Position numbers and translations under genes: made by a program
Part shown: piece by piece, positions 57,202-64,000 of the stretch
Layout of the letters: the number at the start of each line of letters is the position of its first letter
Numbering within the stretch: position 1 is the stretch's first letter
Assembly (NCBI RefSeq): GCF_042650605.1
Contig: NZ_JBHSBN010000017.1
Coordinates: 1 to 64,000, forward strand
Reading direction: 5' to 3'
Source: Micromonospora_J zhanjiangensis
Lineage (GTDB): Bacteria > Actinomycetota > Actinomycetes > Mycobacteriales > Micromonosporaceae
Length of the DNA: 64,000 bases
Notes under the pieces: model-generated
What the model saw: only the letters and a program-made list of their open reading frames with translations
Database searches by the model: none
Told to the model about the DNA's origin: nothing

Positions 57202-57247
57202 CCGGCCCGGCCGGGGGCGACCGTCCACCCGCCCCCGGCCGGGCCGG
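57202..57247. terminator. bidirectional terminator, 18-bp stem
   Basis: CCGGCCCGGCCGGGGGCG (57202-57219) pairs perfectly with CGCCCCCGGCCGGGCCGG (57230-57247) across a 10-nt loop. It lies between the stops of the convergent snapalysin (57162) and HD (57293) genes. Confidence 0.82.
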
Positions 57248-57292
57248 CGTCGGCCGCGGATCAGAGCCTGATCGCCCGGCCCGGCCCGCCCG

Positions 57293-58036
57293 TCAGCGGG
57301 CCGGGGCGGGCTGGTCGAGGATCGCGCTGAACCGTTCCTCGGCCAGCTTCAACTGCTCGAAGATGTGCTGTTTCACCGGCGCCGACAGCGGGGTGTCCGG
57401 GCGGGCGACCAACTCGCGCAGGACCGGCACCAGTGGACGGTACTTCGCGGCCAGGACGGCGACCTTCGGCCCGGAGGTGTGGATGACGCCGACCCCGTTG
57501 TCGGTGAAGTCGGACACCTTGATGACCCGGGCCCACGGCTCCCGGTCGAGGCTGGCCGCCACGTGCTCCCGGTACTGCTCGTGCCGGTCCCGGTCGGGTC
57601 GCCACTCGGGGTTGGTGACCGCGCCGACCAGCCGGGCCACCCGGGCGCCGAACCGGGCCGCCAGCACCTCCAGCGCGGCGGCCTGAAGCTTGTCGGTCCG
57701 CAGGTCGCCGGCCGTGGCCACGCCGGCCAGTTCCGCCGGGTGGTCCTCCACCGCGTCGTGCAGCAGGCCGGCGACCACCACGTCGACGTCGCGTACCTGG
57801 TAGTGGTGGATCAGCCGGATCGCCACCCGCAGCAGGTGGTTGAGGTACGGTTCGCGGACCCGCCGGTCGTCGCGGTGCAGTTCGGCGGCCAGGTCCCGGG
57901 CCGCGGCGAGCCGTCGCCGGGCCGCCGCGTCGAACCGGTCGATCTCCAGTCGGAAGCGTTCCCGCAGCCCGGGCTCGCCGTGCAACTCGGTGATCGCGTG
58001 CATCGGCATGCTGCCCAGGTACGAGGGGAGATCCAT
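57293..58036 (-). CDS. HD-domain hydrolase, RelA/SpoT-HD-like
   Basis: A 247-residue protein from ATG 58036 (MDLPSYLGSMPMHAITELHG); the frame is open further upstream, but that part is antisense to another gene. The HD site is visible: REPYLNHLLRVAIRLIHHYQ (first His), VVVAGLLHDAVEDHPAEL near 110 (HD and the ED pair as in ppGpp hydrolases), and VIKVSDFTDNGVGVIHTSG near 190 (late Asp). It resembles small (p)ppGpp-hydrolase-type proteins without a synthetase domain. The substrate is not proven. Confidence 0.82.
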   Translation of the reverse strand: MDLPSYLGSMPMHAITELHGEPGLRERFRLEIDRFDAAARRRLAAARDLAAELHRDDRRVREPYLNHLLRVAIRLIHHYQVRDVDVVVAGLLHDAVEDHPAELAGVATAGDLRTDKLQAAALEVLAARFGARVARLVGAVTNPEWRPDRDRHEQYREHVAASLDREPWARVIKVSDFTDNGVGVIHTSGPKVAVLAAKYRPLVPVLRELVARPDTPLSAPVKQHIFEQLKLAEERFSAILDQPAPAR

Positions 58037-58085
58037 GGGCAACTTTATATCGGGTCGCCGCCAGCGCCGCGTCAACGCCGGCACC
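58036..58085 (-). promoter_or_regulatory. candidate leaderless promoter of the HD gene
   Basis: On the minus strand TTGACG is followed by 18 nt and GATATAAAG, with the ATG only 8 nt beyond. There is no ribosome site, so the mRNA would begin at or very near the start codon. TATAAA is rare in this GC-rich DNA, which supports the reading. Confidence 0.4.
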
Positions 58086-58264
58086 CGGCGGTCCCGACCA
58101 GCTCCGTCCGCCGCGGCGGCCAGCCGGTCAGCCACCCGGGGCGGATGAGCCGCAGTCGGATCGGGTTGCGCCGGGAACGCGCCCGCGACGGAACCGGGGT
58201 GCGCGGTGGTCCCGCGAGGTGCGGCTCGCGGGAAAATGTCGTACCCCGGTCGCAACATGTGTCT

Positions 58265-58720
58265 ATGGCTGCACCCGCGCTGTCCCGAGACGACACCCCG
58301 CCCCGGCGGTCGCTGCCGATGCGCGAGGCGCGCACCCGGCTGACCCAACTGGTCGGCCTGGCCGAGCTGACCGACACCGTCACCGTGATCACCCGCGACG
58401 GTGACCCGCGTCCGGTCGCGGCGATCGTGCCGGCCGCCGCCGCCCGGACCGCGGCGCAGGCCCGCGCCGACGCCGCCGGAGCCGAGGCCCGGTCCCGGGC
58501 CGACGCCGAGCGGATGGCGGCGGTCAGCGCCGGTTGGGCTCGCCGGCTCGACGAGGCGCACCGGCAGAGCGCCCGTCGGCACGCCGCCGAGTTGCGTACC
58601 GTCAGCGACGCCCTGGCCGAGGTCTGGGCCGAACTCGACCGGCGCGGGGTGACCCGCGCCGACCCGGCGCTGTCCCGGCTGCGCGCCGCGCACGCCGACC
58701 TGCTGCGACGGTTCGCCTGA
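58265..58720 (+). CDS. Phd/YefM-like antitoxin domain protein with helical tail
   Basis: A 151-residue protein from ATG 58265; a GTG two codons earlier is possible. Residues about 15-60 follow the Phd/YefM pattern: PMREARTRLTQLVGLAELTDTVTVITRDGDPRPVAAIVPA. The rest is one long Ala/Arg-rich helix (ARADAERMAAVSAGWARRLDEAHRQSARRHAAELRTVSDAL) that may form a coiled coil. No toxin gene is adjacent, so it may act as a transcription factor alone. Confidence 0.72.
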   Translation: MAAPALSRDDTPPRRSLPMREARTRLTQLVGLAELTDTVTVITRDGDPRPVAAIVPAAAARTAAQARADAAGAEARSRADAERMAAVSAGWARRLDEAHRQSARRHAAELRTVSDALAEVWAELDRRGVTRADPALSRLRAAHADLLRRFA

Positions 58721-58763
58721 CGGTGAGCATGGCGTCCTCAGCCGCTGTGGGATGCTCGTCGCC

Positions 58764-59408
58764 ATGACGGATCTTGGCAACCAGTCGGGGTACTGGAACT
58801 CGACCGGGACGTTGAAGACCTTCGGCCACCCGGTCGAACCGTCGTGGCTGGCAGGCATCGATCATCGGGCGCGCATCCTCGACTACGGCTGCGGTTACGG
58901 GCGGCTGGCGGGGCTGCTCGTCGAGCGGGGTTTCCAGAACGTCGAGGGGGTGGACGTCGCTCCCAACCTCATAGCCCGCGCGCGTGAGCAGCAGCCGGGT
59001 GCGCGGTTCACGGTTCTCGACCGTCCTCCTCGGTTGGACCGGGACGACGGCAGCGTCGACGTGGTGCTGCTGTTCGCGGTGTTGACGTGCATTCCCGGCG
59101 ATGCCGCACAGCGGGAACTGGTGGCGGAACTGCGGCGGGTTCTCCGGCCCGGCGGACTTCTCTACGTCAGTGACCTGTGCCTGCAGGAGGACCAACGCAA
59201 CAGTTCCCGGTACCAGCGGTTCGCTGCGAGGTACGGCACCTACGGTGTCTTCGAGACCGGTGACGGGGCGGTGTGCCGACACCACACCGTGGACTGGCTC
59301 GACGGCCTGGTGGCCGGTTTCGACCTCGTCGCCACCCGCGAGGTCCCCGTGGAGACCATGAACGGCCGTCCGGCCCGGGCCACCCAGCTACTGGTGGCCA
59401 AGCCGTGA
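58764..59408 (+). CDS. SAM-dependent methyltransferase
   Basis: A 214-residue class I methyltransferase (an alternative ATG at 58752 adds four residues). MTDLGNQSGYWNSTGTLKTFGHPVEPSWL is a recognisable N-terminus of its group. Motif I is ILDYGCGYGRLAGLL near 38-52, followed by VEGVDVAPNLIARA, VDVVLLFAVLTCIPGD and RVLRPGGLLYVSDLCLQ. The end RPARATQLLVAKP is complete. The substrate is unknown. Confidence 0.82.
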   Translation: MTDLGNQSGYWNSTGTLKTFGHPVEPSWLAGIDHRARILDYGCGYGRLAGLLVERGFQNVEGVDVAPNLIARAREQQPGARFTVLDRPPRLDRDDGSVDVVLLFAVLTCIPGDAAQRELVAELRRVLRPGGLLYVSDLCLQEDQRNSSRYQRFAARYGTYGVFETGDGAVCRHHTVDWLDGLVAGFDLVATREVPVETMNGRPARATQLLVAKP

Positions 59409-59450
59409 CCGTACCGCCGCTCCGGTCGTCCGCGGGGTGGGCCGCCGGTC

Positions 59451-60833
59451 CTACCGCGGCTCGGTGATCTCGGGCGTGTCCGGAGCCGGGACGGTCCGCT
59501 CGCCGAGGCGTACCACTCCCGGGCCGACCTGCAGCAGCGCCCGCCGGGCGAAGACCTGCTGGAACGTGGCGACCCGCTCGGACCGGCCTCGGCCGATGAA
59601 GCTCACCGCCCAGTGCAGCACGGTGGTGAGCCGGTTCTTGAAGCCGACCAGATAGAGCAGGTGCACCGCCAACCACAGCAGCCAGCCGATCAGACCGCTG
59701 AACCGGACCTTGCCGATGCTGGCGACCGCCGAGAACCGCGAGATGGTCGCCATGCTGCCCTTGTCGTGGTACGAGAAGGGCTGTCCGGTCTCCTTCCCCC
59801 GTAGCCGTCGCTTGATCTGGTCGGCCGCGTGCCGACCGCTCTGGATGGCGACCTGGGCGACGCCGGGCAGCCGGTTCAGCGACATCATGTCGCCGACCGC
59901 GAAGATCTCCGGATGGCCGGGCAGCGTGCAGTCGGGGTTGACCTGGATCCGGCCGGCCCGGTCGGTCTGCGCGCCGGTGGCCTCGGCCAGCCGGGCGGCC
60001 AGCGGGGGAGCGGCCACCCCGGCGGCCCAGATCTTGGTCATCGACTCGATTCGCTGATGCCCGCGAGGGGTGTCCACCTCGATGCCGGTGGCGTCCACCC
60101 CGACCACCCGGTTGCCCAACTCGACCTCGATGCCCATCTGGTGCAACCGGCGCAGCGCCCGGGTGGACAGGTGGTCGCCGAAGCTGGGCAGCACCGCGTC
60201 GAGCGCGTCGAGCAGGATCACCCGGACGCGCCGGGTGTCGATCCGCCGGTACTGCTTGGGCAGGGTGCGGTGGGCCAGTTCGGCGATCTGGCCGGCCATC
60301 TCGACCCCGGTGGGCCCGGCGCCGACCACCACGAAGGTCAACCACCGGTCGATCATCTCGGGGTCGGTCTCCAGCTCCGCCAGCTCGAACGCGCCGAAGA
60401 TCCGCCCGCGCAGTTCCAACGCGTCGTCGATGCTCTTCATCCCGGGCGCGTTCTCGGCGAACTGGTCGTTACCGAAGTACGACTGGGAGGCGCCGGCCGC
60501 GACGATCAGGCTGTCGTACCCGACGGTGTAGCTGATGCCGGGAGCGGTCGCGGTGACCGTACGGGCGGTCACGTCGACGTCGGTGACGGTGCCGAGCCGG
60601 ACCTCGACGTTGTCCTGGCGGCGCAGGATCTCCCGGATCGGCGGCGCGATCTCACCTTCGGAGAGGATCCCGGTGGCCACCTGGTAGAGCAGCGGCTGGA
60701 ACAGGTGGTGCGCGGTGCCGTTGATCAGCGTGACGTCGACCGGCGCGTTGCGCAGCGCCTTGGTGGCGAACAGGCCGCCGAAGCCCGCGCCGACCACGAC
60801 CACGCGGTGGCGGCCCTCAGCTGGTGTGTTCAT
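59451..60833 (-). CDS. ndh: type II NADH dehydrogenase / FAD-dependent oxidoreductase
   Basis: A 460-residue flavoprotein. ATG 60833 (MNTPAEGRHRVVVVGAGFGG) has GGAGAG 6 nt upstream. It shows FAD motif VVVVGAGFGGLFATKAL, NADH motif VVVGAGPTGVEMAGQIAELA near 175, EIFAVGDMMSLNRLPGVAQVAIQSG with the second FAD contact, and a C-terminal hydrophobic hairpin (LIGWLLWLAVHLLYLVGFKNR) for membrane attachment. It passes electrons from NADH to quinone without pumping protons. It is a single-gene unit. Confidence 0.92.
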   Translation of the reverse strand: MNTPAEGRHRVVVVGAGFGGLFATKALRNAPVDVTLINGTAHHLFQPLLYQVATGILSEGEIAPPIREILRRQDNVEVRLGTVTDVDVTARTVTATAPGISYTVGYDSLIVAAGASQSYFGNDQFAENAPGMKSIDDALELRGRIFGAFELAELETDPEMIDRWLTFVVVGAGPTGVEMAGQIAELAHRTLPKQYRRIDTRRVRVILLDALDAVLPSFGDHLSTRALRRLHQMGIEVELGNRVVGVDATGIEVDTPRGHQRIESMTKIWAAGVAAPPLAARLAEATGAQTDRAGRIQVNPDCTLPGHPEIFAVGDMMSLNRLPGVAQVAIQSGRHAADQIKRRLRGKETGQPFSYHDKGSMATISRFSAVASIGKVRFSGLIGWLLWLAVHLLYLVGFKNRLTTVLHWAVSFIGRGRSERVATFQQVFARRALLQVGPGVVRLGERTVPAPDTPEITEPR

Positions 60834-61134
60834 CTGCTCTCCGGGTCGATGGCTGTCTCCGCTGTACGCTACGACCCGCCGGATGATCTCGCACGGTAAC
60901 GGTGGAGCCGACCGGCCGACGGCCCGTCCGTCGGGTCGGCCGCTCGACCGTGGGAAACGTTGATCGACGCATGTCAAAGTTCTTGTCCTCGGCGTGACCG
61001 CACCGTGGGGCGCCGGGGAAGGCGGTCTCGCCCGGCGCCCGCTTTCGGCCTCAGAACTAGCCTCCTAGGATGCCTGAGGCGCAGTGCCACACCGCACCCG
61101 GCGACAGGACCTCGACCGGCGGGGACCGCAGCCA

Positions 61135-61926
61135 CTAACGATCGGGGGCCGCGGGCGGGTCCACCAGGCTCAGGTAGGCACTGAGCTGGGCAGCCGCGGT
61201 GAGCATGGCGCGGCCGCGTACGGTCAGCCGCTGTTTCCAGTCGTCCAGCGCCCGGGCCAGGGCGTCGGTGCCGCCGGCCGTCCGGACCTGCCGGACCACC
61301 GCGGAGATCCGGTCCAGCGGGTAGCCGCCGCGCCGGAGCAGGTGGGCGAGTTCGGCGTCGCGCAGGTCGTCCGCGCCGAAGACGCGGTATCCGGTGCCGG
61401 GGTCCCGGACCGGAGCCAGGATGCCGGCGTCCTCCCAGTTGCGCAGGGTGGCCGGGGTGACGCCGAGCCGGTGGGCCAGTTCGCCGACGGTCCGGACGCC
61501 CGGGTCGGCCCGCCGGCGCGGGCCGGACCACCGGTCCGCGGCACGGTCGCCGGTCCCCGGGCGGGTGCTCGACCCGGCCGTGGTGGTGTCCGGCGCCGCC
61601 GTCAGGTGGTCCACCGCCTCGCGTACGGCGTCGAGGGTGTTCCGGTCCCGGAGCAGCTGTTCGTGGCTCCGGTCGATGATCAGCAGGGCCTCGTCGAGCC
61701 GGCCGGCGTGCAGCGCCTGCATGATCTGGCCGGCGGCCCGGTGTCCGTGGGCCGGCACGAGGGACAGGAAGGCCCGCAGCGCCGCCGCGTGCCGCTCGGT
61801 GTAGACCCGGTAGCCGCTGGCCGTCCGCGCGGCGGGCGGGAGGAAGCCGTCCCGCTCGTAGTTGCGGACCGCCTGGGTCGACAGGCCGTGCCCGCGTGCC
61901 AGGTCGGCCGGCCGCAGGTACCTCAC
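61135..61926 (-). CDS. MerR-family regulator with two helix-turn-helix domains (TioE-like)
   Basis: A 263-residue protein from GTG 61926. It has two MerR DNA-binding units: RPADLARGHGLSTQAVRNYERDGFLPPAARTASGYRVY (5-42) and TVGELAHRLGVTPATLRNWEDAGILAPVRDPGTGYRVF (about 145-182), joined by a helical and Pro/Thr-rich region. This double architecture matches TioE-like actinobacterial regulators. It is divergent from the erythromycin-esterase-like gene with an 81-bp shared region holding an 8-bp inverted repeat, so it most likely controls that gene. Confidence 0.87.
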   Translation of the reverse strand: MRYLRPADLARGHGLSTQAVRNYERDGFLPPAARTASGYRVYTERHAAALRAFLSLVPAHGHRAAGQIMQALHAGRLDEALLIIDRSHEQLLRDRNTLDAVREAVDHLTAAPDTTTAGSSTRPGTGDRAADRWSGPRRRADPGVRTVGELAHRLGVTPATLRNWEDAGILAPVRDPGTGYRVFGADDLRDAELAHLLRRGGYPLDRISAVVRQVRTAGGTDALARALDDWKQRLTVRGRAMLTAAAQLSAYLSLVDPPAAPDR

Positions 61927-61930
61927 GGTT

Positions 61931-61999
61931 TTGAGACTTTAGCGGAGTGGACTGCGCACCAGCCGGTCGGAGTCTCAACGAGGTTTTCACAGATACGAT
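61931..61999. promoter_or_regulatory. shared MerR/esterase control region
   Basis: TTGAGACT (61931-61938) and AGTCTCAA (61971-61978) form a perfect 8-bp inverted repeat with a 32-nt spacer. TACGAT (61994-61999) is a -10-like box only 8 nt before the esterase ATG, where no ribosome site exists, pointing to a leaderless transcript. The left repeat sits 5 nt from the MerR start codon. Confidence 0.5.
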
Positions 62000-62007
62000 G
62001 GGGACAC

Positions 62008-63150
62008 ATGAGTCAAGACATTCGACCCTTCGTGCCTGCGGCAGTCGATCTGTTGGCCCTCGGCGAGCCGACCCACCGGGAACCGGCCTTCGCACTGATC
62101 CGTAACGAGCTGTTCGCCCAGTTGGTCGACCGGGGCTTCCGATCGATCGCCCTGGAGACCGACCGGGTGGCCGCCCTCGCCGTGGACGACTTCGTCCGGG
62201 AGGGTGTGGGAAGCCTCGACGCGGCGCTGCGGGACGGCTTCTCGCACGGCTTCGGCGACCTGGCCGGCAACCGGGAACTGGTCGCCTGGCTGCGGGAACA
62301 CAACGAGAACCGTCCGCCGGAGGAACGGCTGACGTTCCACGGGTTCGACGCCTCGATGGAGACGATGAGTGCGCCGAGCCCCCGGCGGTACCTGGAACAC
62401 GCCCGCGACTACCTGGGGTCGGATCTGGACATCGCCGCCCTGACCGGCGCGGACGACCGGTGGGAGCGCACCGAGGCGGTCCTGGACCCGGCCGCGTCGG
62501 TCGGTGCCACGGTCGAGGCCGACCGACTGCGCTCGATCGCCGACGACATGCTCACCACGCTCTGGTCGCGGGCGCCGGGACTGATCGGGGCGACCTCGCG
62601 GGCCGAGTGGACGCGGGCCCGGACCCATCTCGTCGCCGGTCTCGGCCTGCTGCGCTATCACCGGCAGGCGGCCCGGCACCTCGACCAGGACGCCCGGTGG
62701 TCGCTGCTGGCCGGCACCCGGGACGCGCTGATGGCCCAGCACCTGCTCGACATCCGGGACGTCGAGGCGGGTCGGGGCCCGACCCTGGTCTTCGCCCACA
62801 ACCTGCACCTGCGGCGGAGCCCCAGCACGATGCGGATGGGGGACATGACGCTCGACTGGTACGGCGCCGGTGCCGTGGTGGAGTCGCTGGTGGGTGAGCG
62901 GTACGCCTTCGTGGCCGGCAGCCTGGGCCACAGCGGGGTGCTCGGGCTCGGCGCACCCGACCCGGACACCTACGAGGGGCATCTGGCCGAGCGCGTCGCC
63001 ACCTGGGACCTGGTGCCGGCCACCGCCGTCGCCGCTGCCCGTACCCGTACCGACACCAGGCCGGAGCAGGGCTACTTCCCGCTGGACCGGGACACCCTCG
63101 CCGGGGCGGACGCGGTCCTGCACGTCACCACCGGCACGGCGGTGCCCTGA
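62008..63150 (+). CDS. erythromycin esterase family protein
   Basis: A 380-residue protein from ATG 62008 (MSQDIRPFVPAAVDLLALGEPTHREPAF). Family signatures: LLALGEPTHREPAFALIRNELF with the catalytic-region His near 25, SIALETDRVAALAVDDFV with Glu near 51, LTFHGFDASMETM, DALMAQHLLDI and LVFAHNLHLRRSPSTMRMGDMTLDWYGAGAVV with His near 266. EreA-type enzymes open macrolide lactones, but many family members have other, unknown substrates. Control by a divergent MerR regulator suggests drug-inducible expression. Confidence 0.88.
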   Translation: MSQDIRPFVPAAVDLLALGEPTHREPAFALIRNELFAQLVDRGFRSIALETDRVAALAVDDFVREGVGSLDAALRDGFSHGFGDLAGNRELVAWLREHNENRPPEERLTFHGFDASMETMSAPSPRRYLEHARDYLGSDLDIAALTGADDRWERTEAVLDPAASVGATVEADRLRSIADDMLTTLWSRAPGLIGATSRAEWTRARTHLVAGLGLLRYHRQAARHLDQDARWSLLAGTRDALMAQHLLDIRDVEAGRGPTLVFAHNLHLRRSPSTMRMGDMTLDWYGAGAVVESLVGERYAFVAGSLGHSGVLGLGAPDPDTYEGHLAERVATWDLVPATAVAAARTRTDTRPEQGYFPLDRDTLAGADAVLHVTTGTAVP

Positions 63151-63200
63151 CCCGACGTACCGGACCGGTCGGGGCCGGTGCGGGTGCCGGTGCGGTGGGG

Positions 63201-64000
63201 CTACCGGCCGGCCAGCCAGTCGGCGCCCCGACGCAGCGCCTCGGCCAGCGGCGGCGCGTCGGGGAACCACTTCGCCTCCCATTCCAGCGACAGCGCGCCG
63301 CCGTAGCCGACGGCACGCAGCGCGCCGAGCGCGTCGGCCAGCGGAACGATCCCGGTGCCGAGGAAGACCGGGTCCAGCGCGGTCGTCGACCGGACGTCCT
63401 TGAGCTGGACGTGGGCCAGCCACGGCCGCAGGATCGCGGCCGTGGCGGTGACCGGTTCGCCGTGCCGCCACGGGTGCAGCAGATCCCAGCCGGCCCGTAC
63501 CCGGGGGTGGTCGACGGCCCGCAGGATCCGGGCCACGTCGGCGCCGCGCGGGTGCGAGTCGTGCGTCTCCAGCAGCACGGTCACGCCGGCCGGCAGGTCG
63601 GTGGCGACGGCCCACAACCGGCGGACGGCCCGTTCGTCGGCCGCCGCCCGTTCCCGGGCCAGCTCCGGCAGGTCGGTCCGGCCCGGCTCGTCGACCCGGG
63701 CCGGGTCGCCCGCCCCGGGCGGCGCCGTCAGCCGGGCCAGCTCGGTCGCGCCGGGAAAGACCCGCAGGTACGGGCAGCCGAGATCGGCGGCCAGCGCCGC
63801 GTGCGCCAGGGCGTCGGCGACACAGGTGGCGTCGTCCACCGCGTCGTCGGCGACCCGCACGTACGAGGCGACCACGAGCGGCCTGGCCCCGGCGGCATAC
63901 AGGGTCTCCCGGGCCTGTCGCCGGTGGGTGGGGGTGAGGTCGACGTGGGTCGGTTCGTCGGGCGCGGCACGCAGTTCGAGGCCGGGCCAGCCGCTGGTGG
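63201..64000 (-). CDS. sugar phosphate isomerase/epimerase-like TIM-barrel protein, 5' part outside
   Basis: The frame is open from the window edge to the stop at 63201 (266 residues seen). It matches the AP-endonuclease-2/xylose-isomerase-like barrel: CVADALAHAALAADLGCPYLRVFPGA, GVTVLLETHDSHPRGADVARIL (metal Glu), VRAGWDLLHPWRHGEPV, LAHVQLKDVR with a metal His and Asp, and GALSLEWEAKW with the final Glu. These enzymes act on sugars or inositols such as 2-keto-myo-inositol. The start lies beyond base 64000. Confidence 0.82.
   Translation of the reverse strand, partial: TSGWPGLELRAAPDEPTHVDLTPTHRRQARETLYAAGARPLVVASYVRVADDAVDDATCVADALAHAALAADLGCPYLRVFPGATELARLTAPPGAGDPARVDEPGRTDLPELARERAAADERAVRRLWAVATDLPAGVTVLLETHDSHPRGADVARILRAVDHPRVRAGWDLLHPWRHGEPVTATAAILRPWLAHVQLKDVRSTTALDPVFLGTGIVPLADALGALRAVGYGGALSLEWEAKWFPDAPPLAEALRRGADWLAGR

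Noticed and set aside
853..59408. The three methyltransferases (853-1692, 9202-9957, 58764-59408) as a missing DISARM methylase
   Set aside because: All are small-molecule class I enzymes without the NPPY/DPPY or PC motifs of DNA methyltransferases, and none is near drmABC.
1..64000. CRISPR arrays, tRNA and rRNA genes
   Set aside because: No regularly spaced repeat series and no recognisable tRNA cloverleaf or rRNA segment was found on either strand by eye.

Overview
The window is 64 kb of very GC-rich DNA from an actinomycete chromosome. Codon third positions are almost all G or C, GTG starts and GTGA stop/start overlaps are common, and the gene types fit a Micromonosporaceae-like soil actinobacterium: XRE-DUF5753/DUF397 pair, snapalysin, kinase fused to a PQQ propeller, type II NADH dehydrogenase, LCP protein, GH54 and GH36 enzymes. 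The genus is an inference; no rRNA or tRNA gene was seen.

Layout. 1-9.1 kb: tail of a secreted GH54 arabinofuranosidase, a methyltransferase, a LytR-CpsA-Psr protein, a PPOX-type flavoprotein, asparagine synthase and an alpha-galactosidase with its AraC regulator. 9.2-13.3 kb: methyltransferase, a TetR gene with a broken hydrolase on its tail, a TetX-like flavin monooxygenase controlled through a 37-bp palindrome, and an AraC/ABM pair. 13.4-20.3 kb (minus strand): bifunctional penicillin-binding protein and a sigma / anti-sigma / CopC / CopD-CtaG cluster. 21.3-23.0 kb: a complete IS200/IS605 element (TnpA plus TnpB) whose right end abuts the ribosome binding site of a LigD-type polymerase gene. 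24.1-25.6 kb: SulP transporter.

25.7-30.0 kb holds a compact four-gene operon: NrtR-like NUDIX regulator, J-domain/kinase-like protein, VWA protein and a strongly divergent adenylosuccinate-synthetase homologue. It reads as a dedicated nucleotide-linked pathway of unknown purpose and is one of two best candidates for an undescribed system.

33-48 kb is accessory DNA that looks like a defence island: pRiA4 ORF3-type protein, the DISARM core drmA-drmB-drmC with no methyltransferase beside it, then a visibly AT-richer insert (about 40.9-43.5 kb). The insert has a minus-strand operon of a 102-codon ORF, a small beta-grasp (ubiquitin-like) protein, an unknown protein and a TIR-like protein that itself seems to start with the same beta-grasp unit, next to a divergent small membrane protein of the 8xMP/RipA kind. 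This is the second candidate system. A VapBC45-like toxin-antitoxin pair, a DprA homologue and two unknown proteins follow.

47.7-52.2 kb: XRE/DUF397 pair, then an operon of 2-oxoglutarate dioxygenase, membrane-anchored helical-repeat protein, PP2C phosphatase and NUDIX hydrolase, preceded by an 11-bp inverted repeat. 52.2-54.0 kb is a graveyard of broken genes (MarR, SRPBCC, SnoaL-like, UvrD-like) around intact ArsR and DHFR-like genes. 54.1-64 kb: PQQ-propeller Ser/Thr kinase, snapalysin, HD hydrolase, Phd-like antitoxin, methyltransferase, NADH dehydrogenase, a MerR/erythromycin-esterase divergent pair and a partial sugar isomerase/epimerase.
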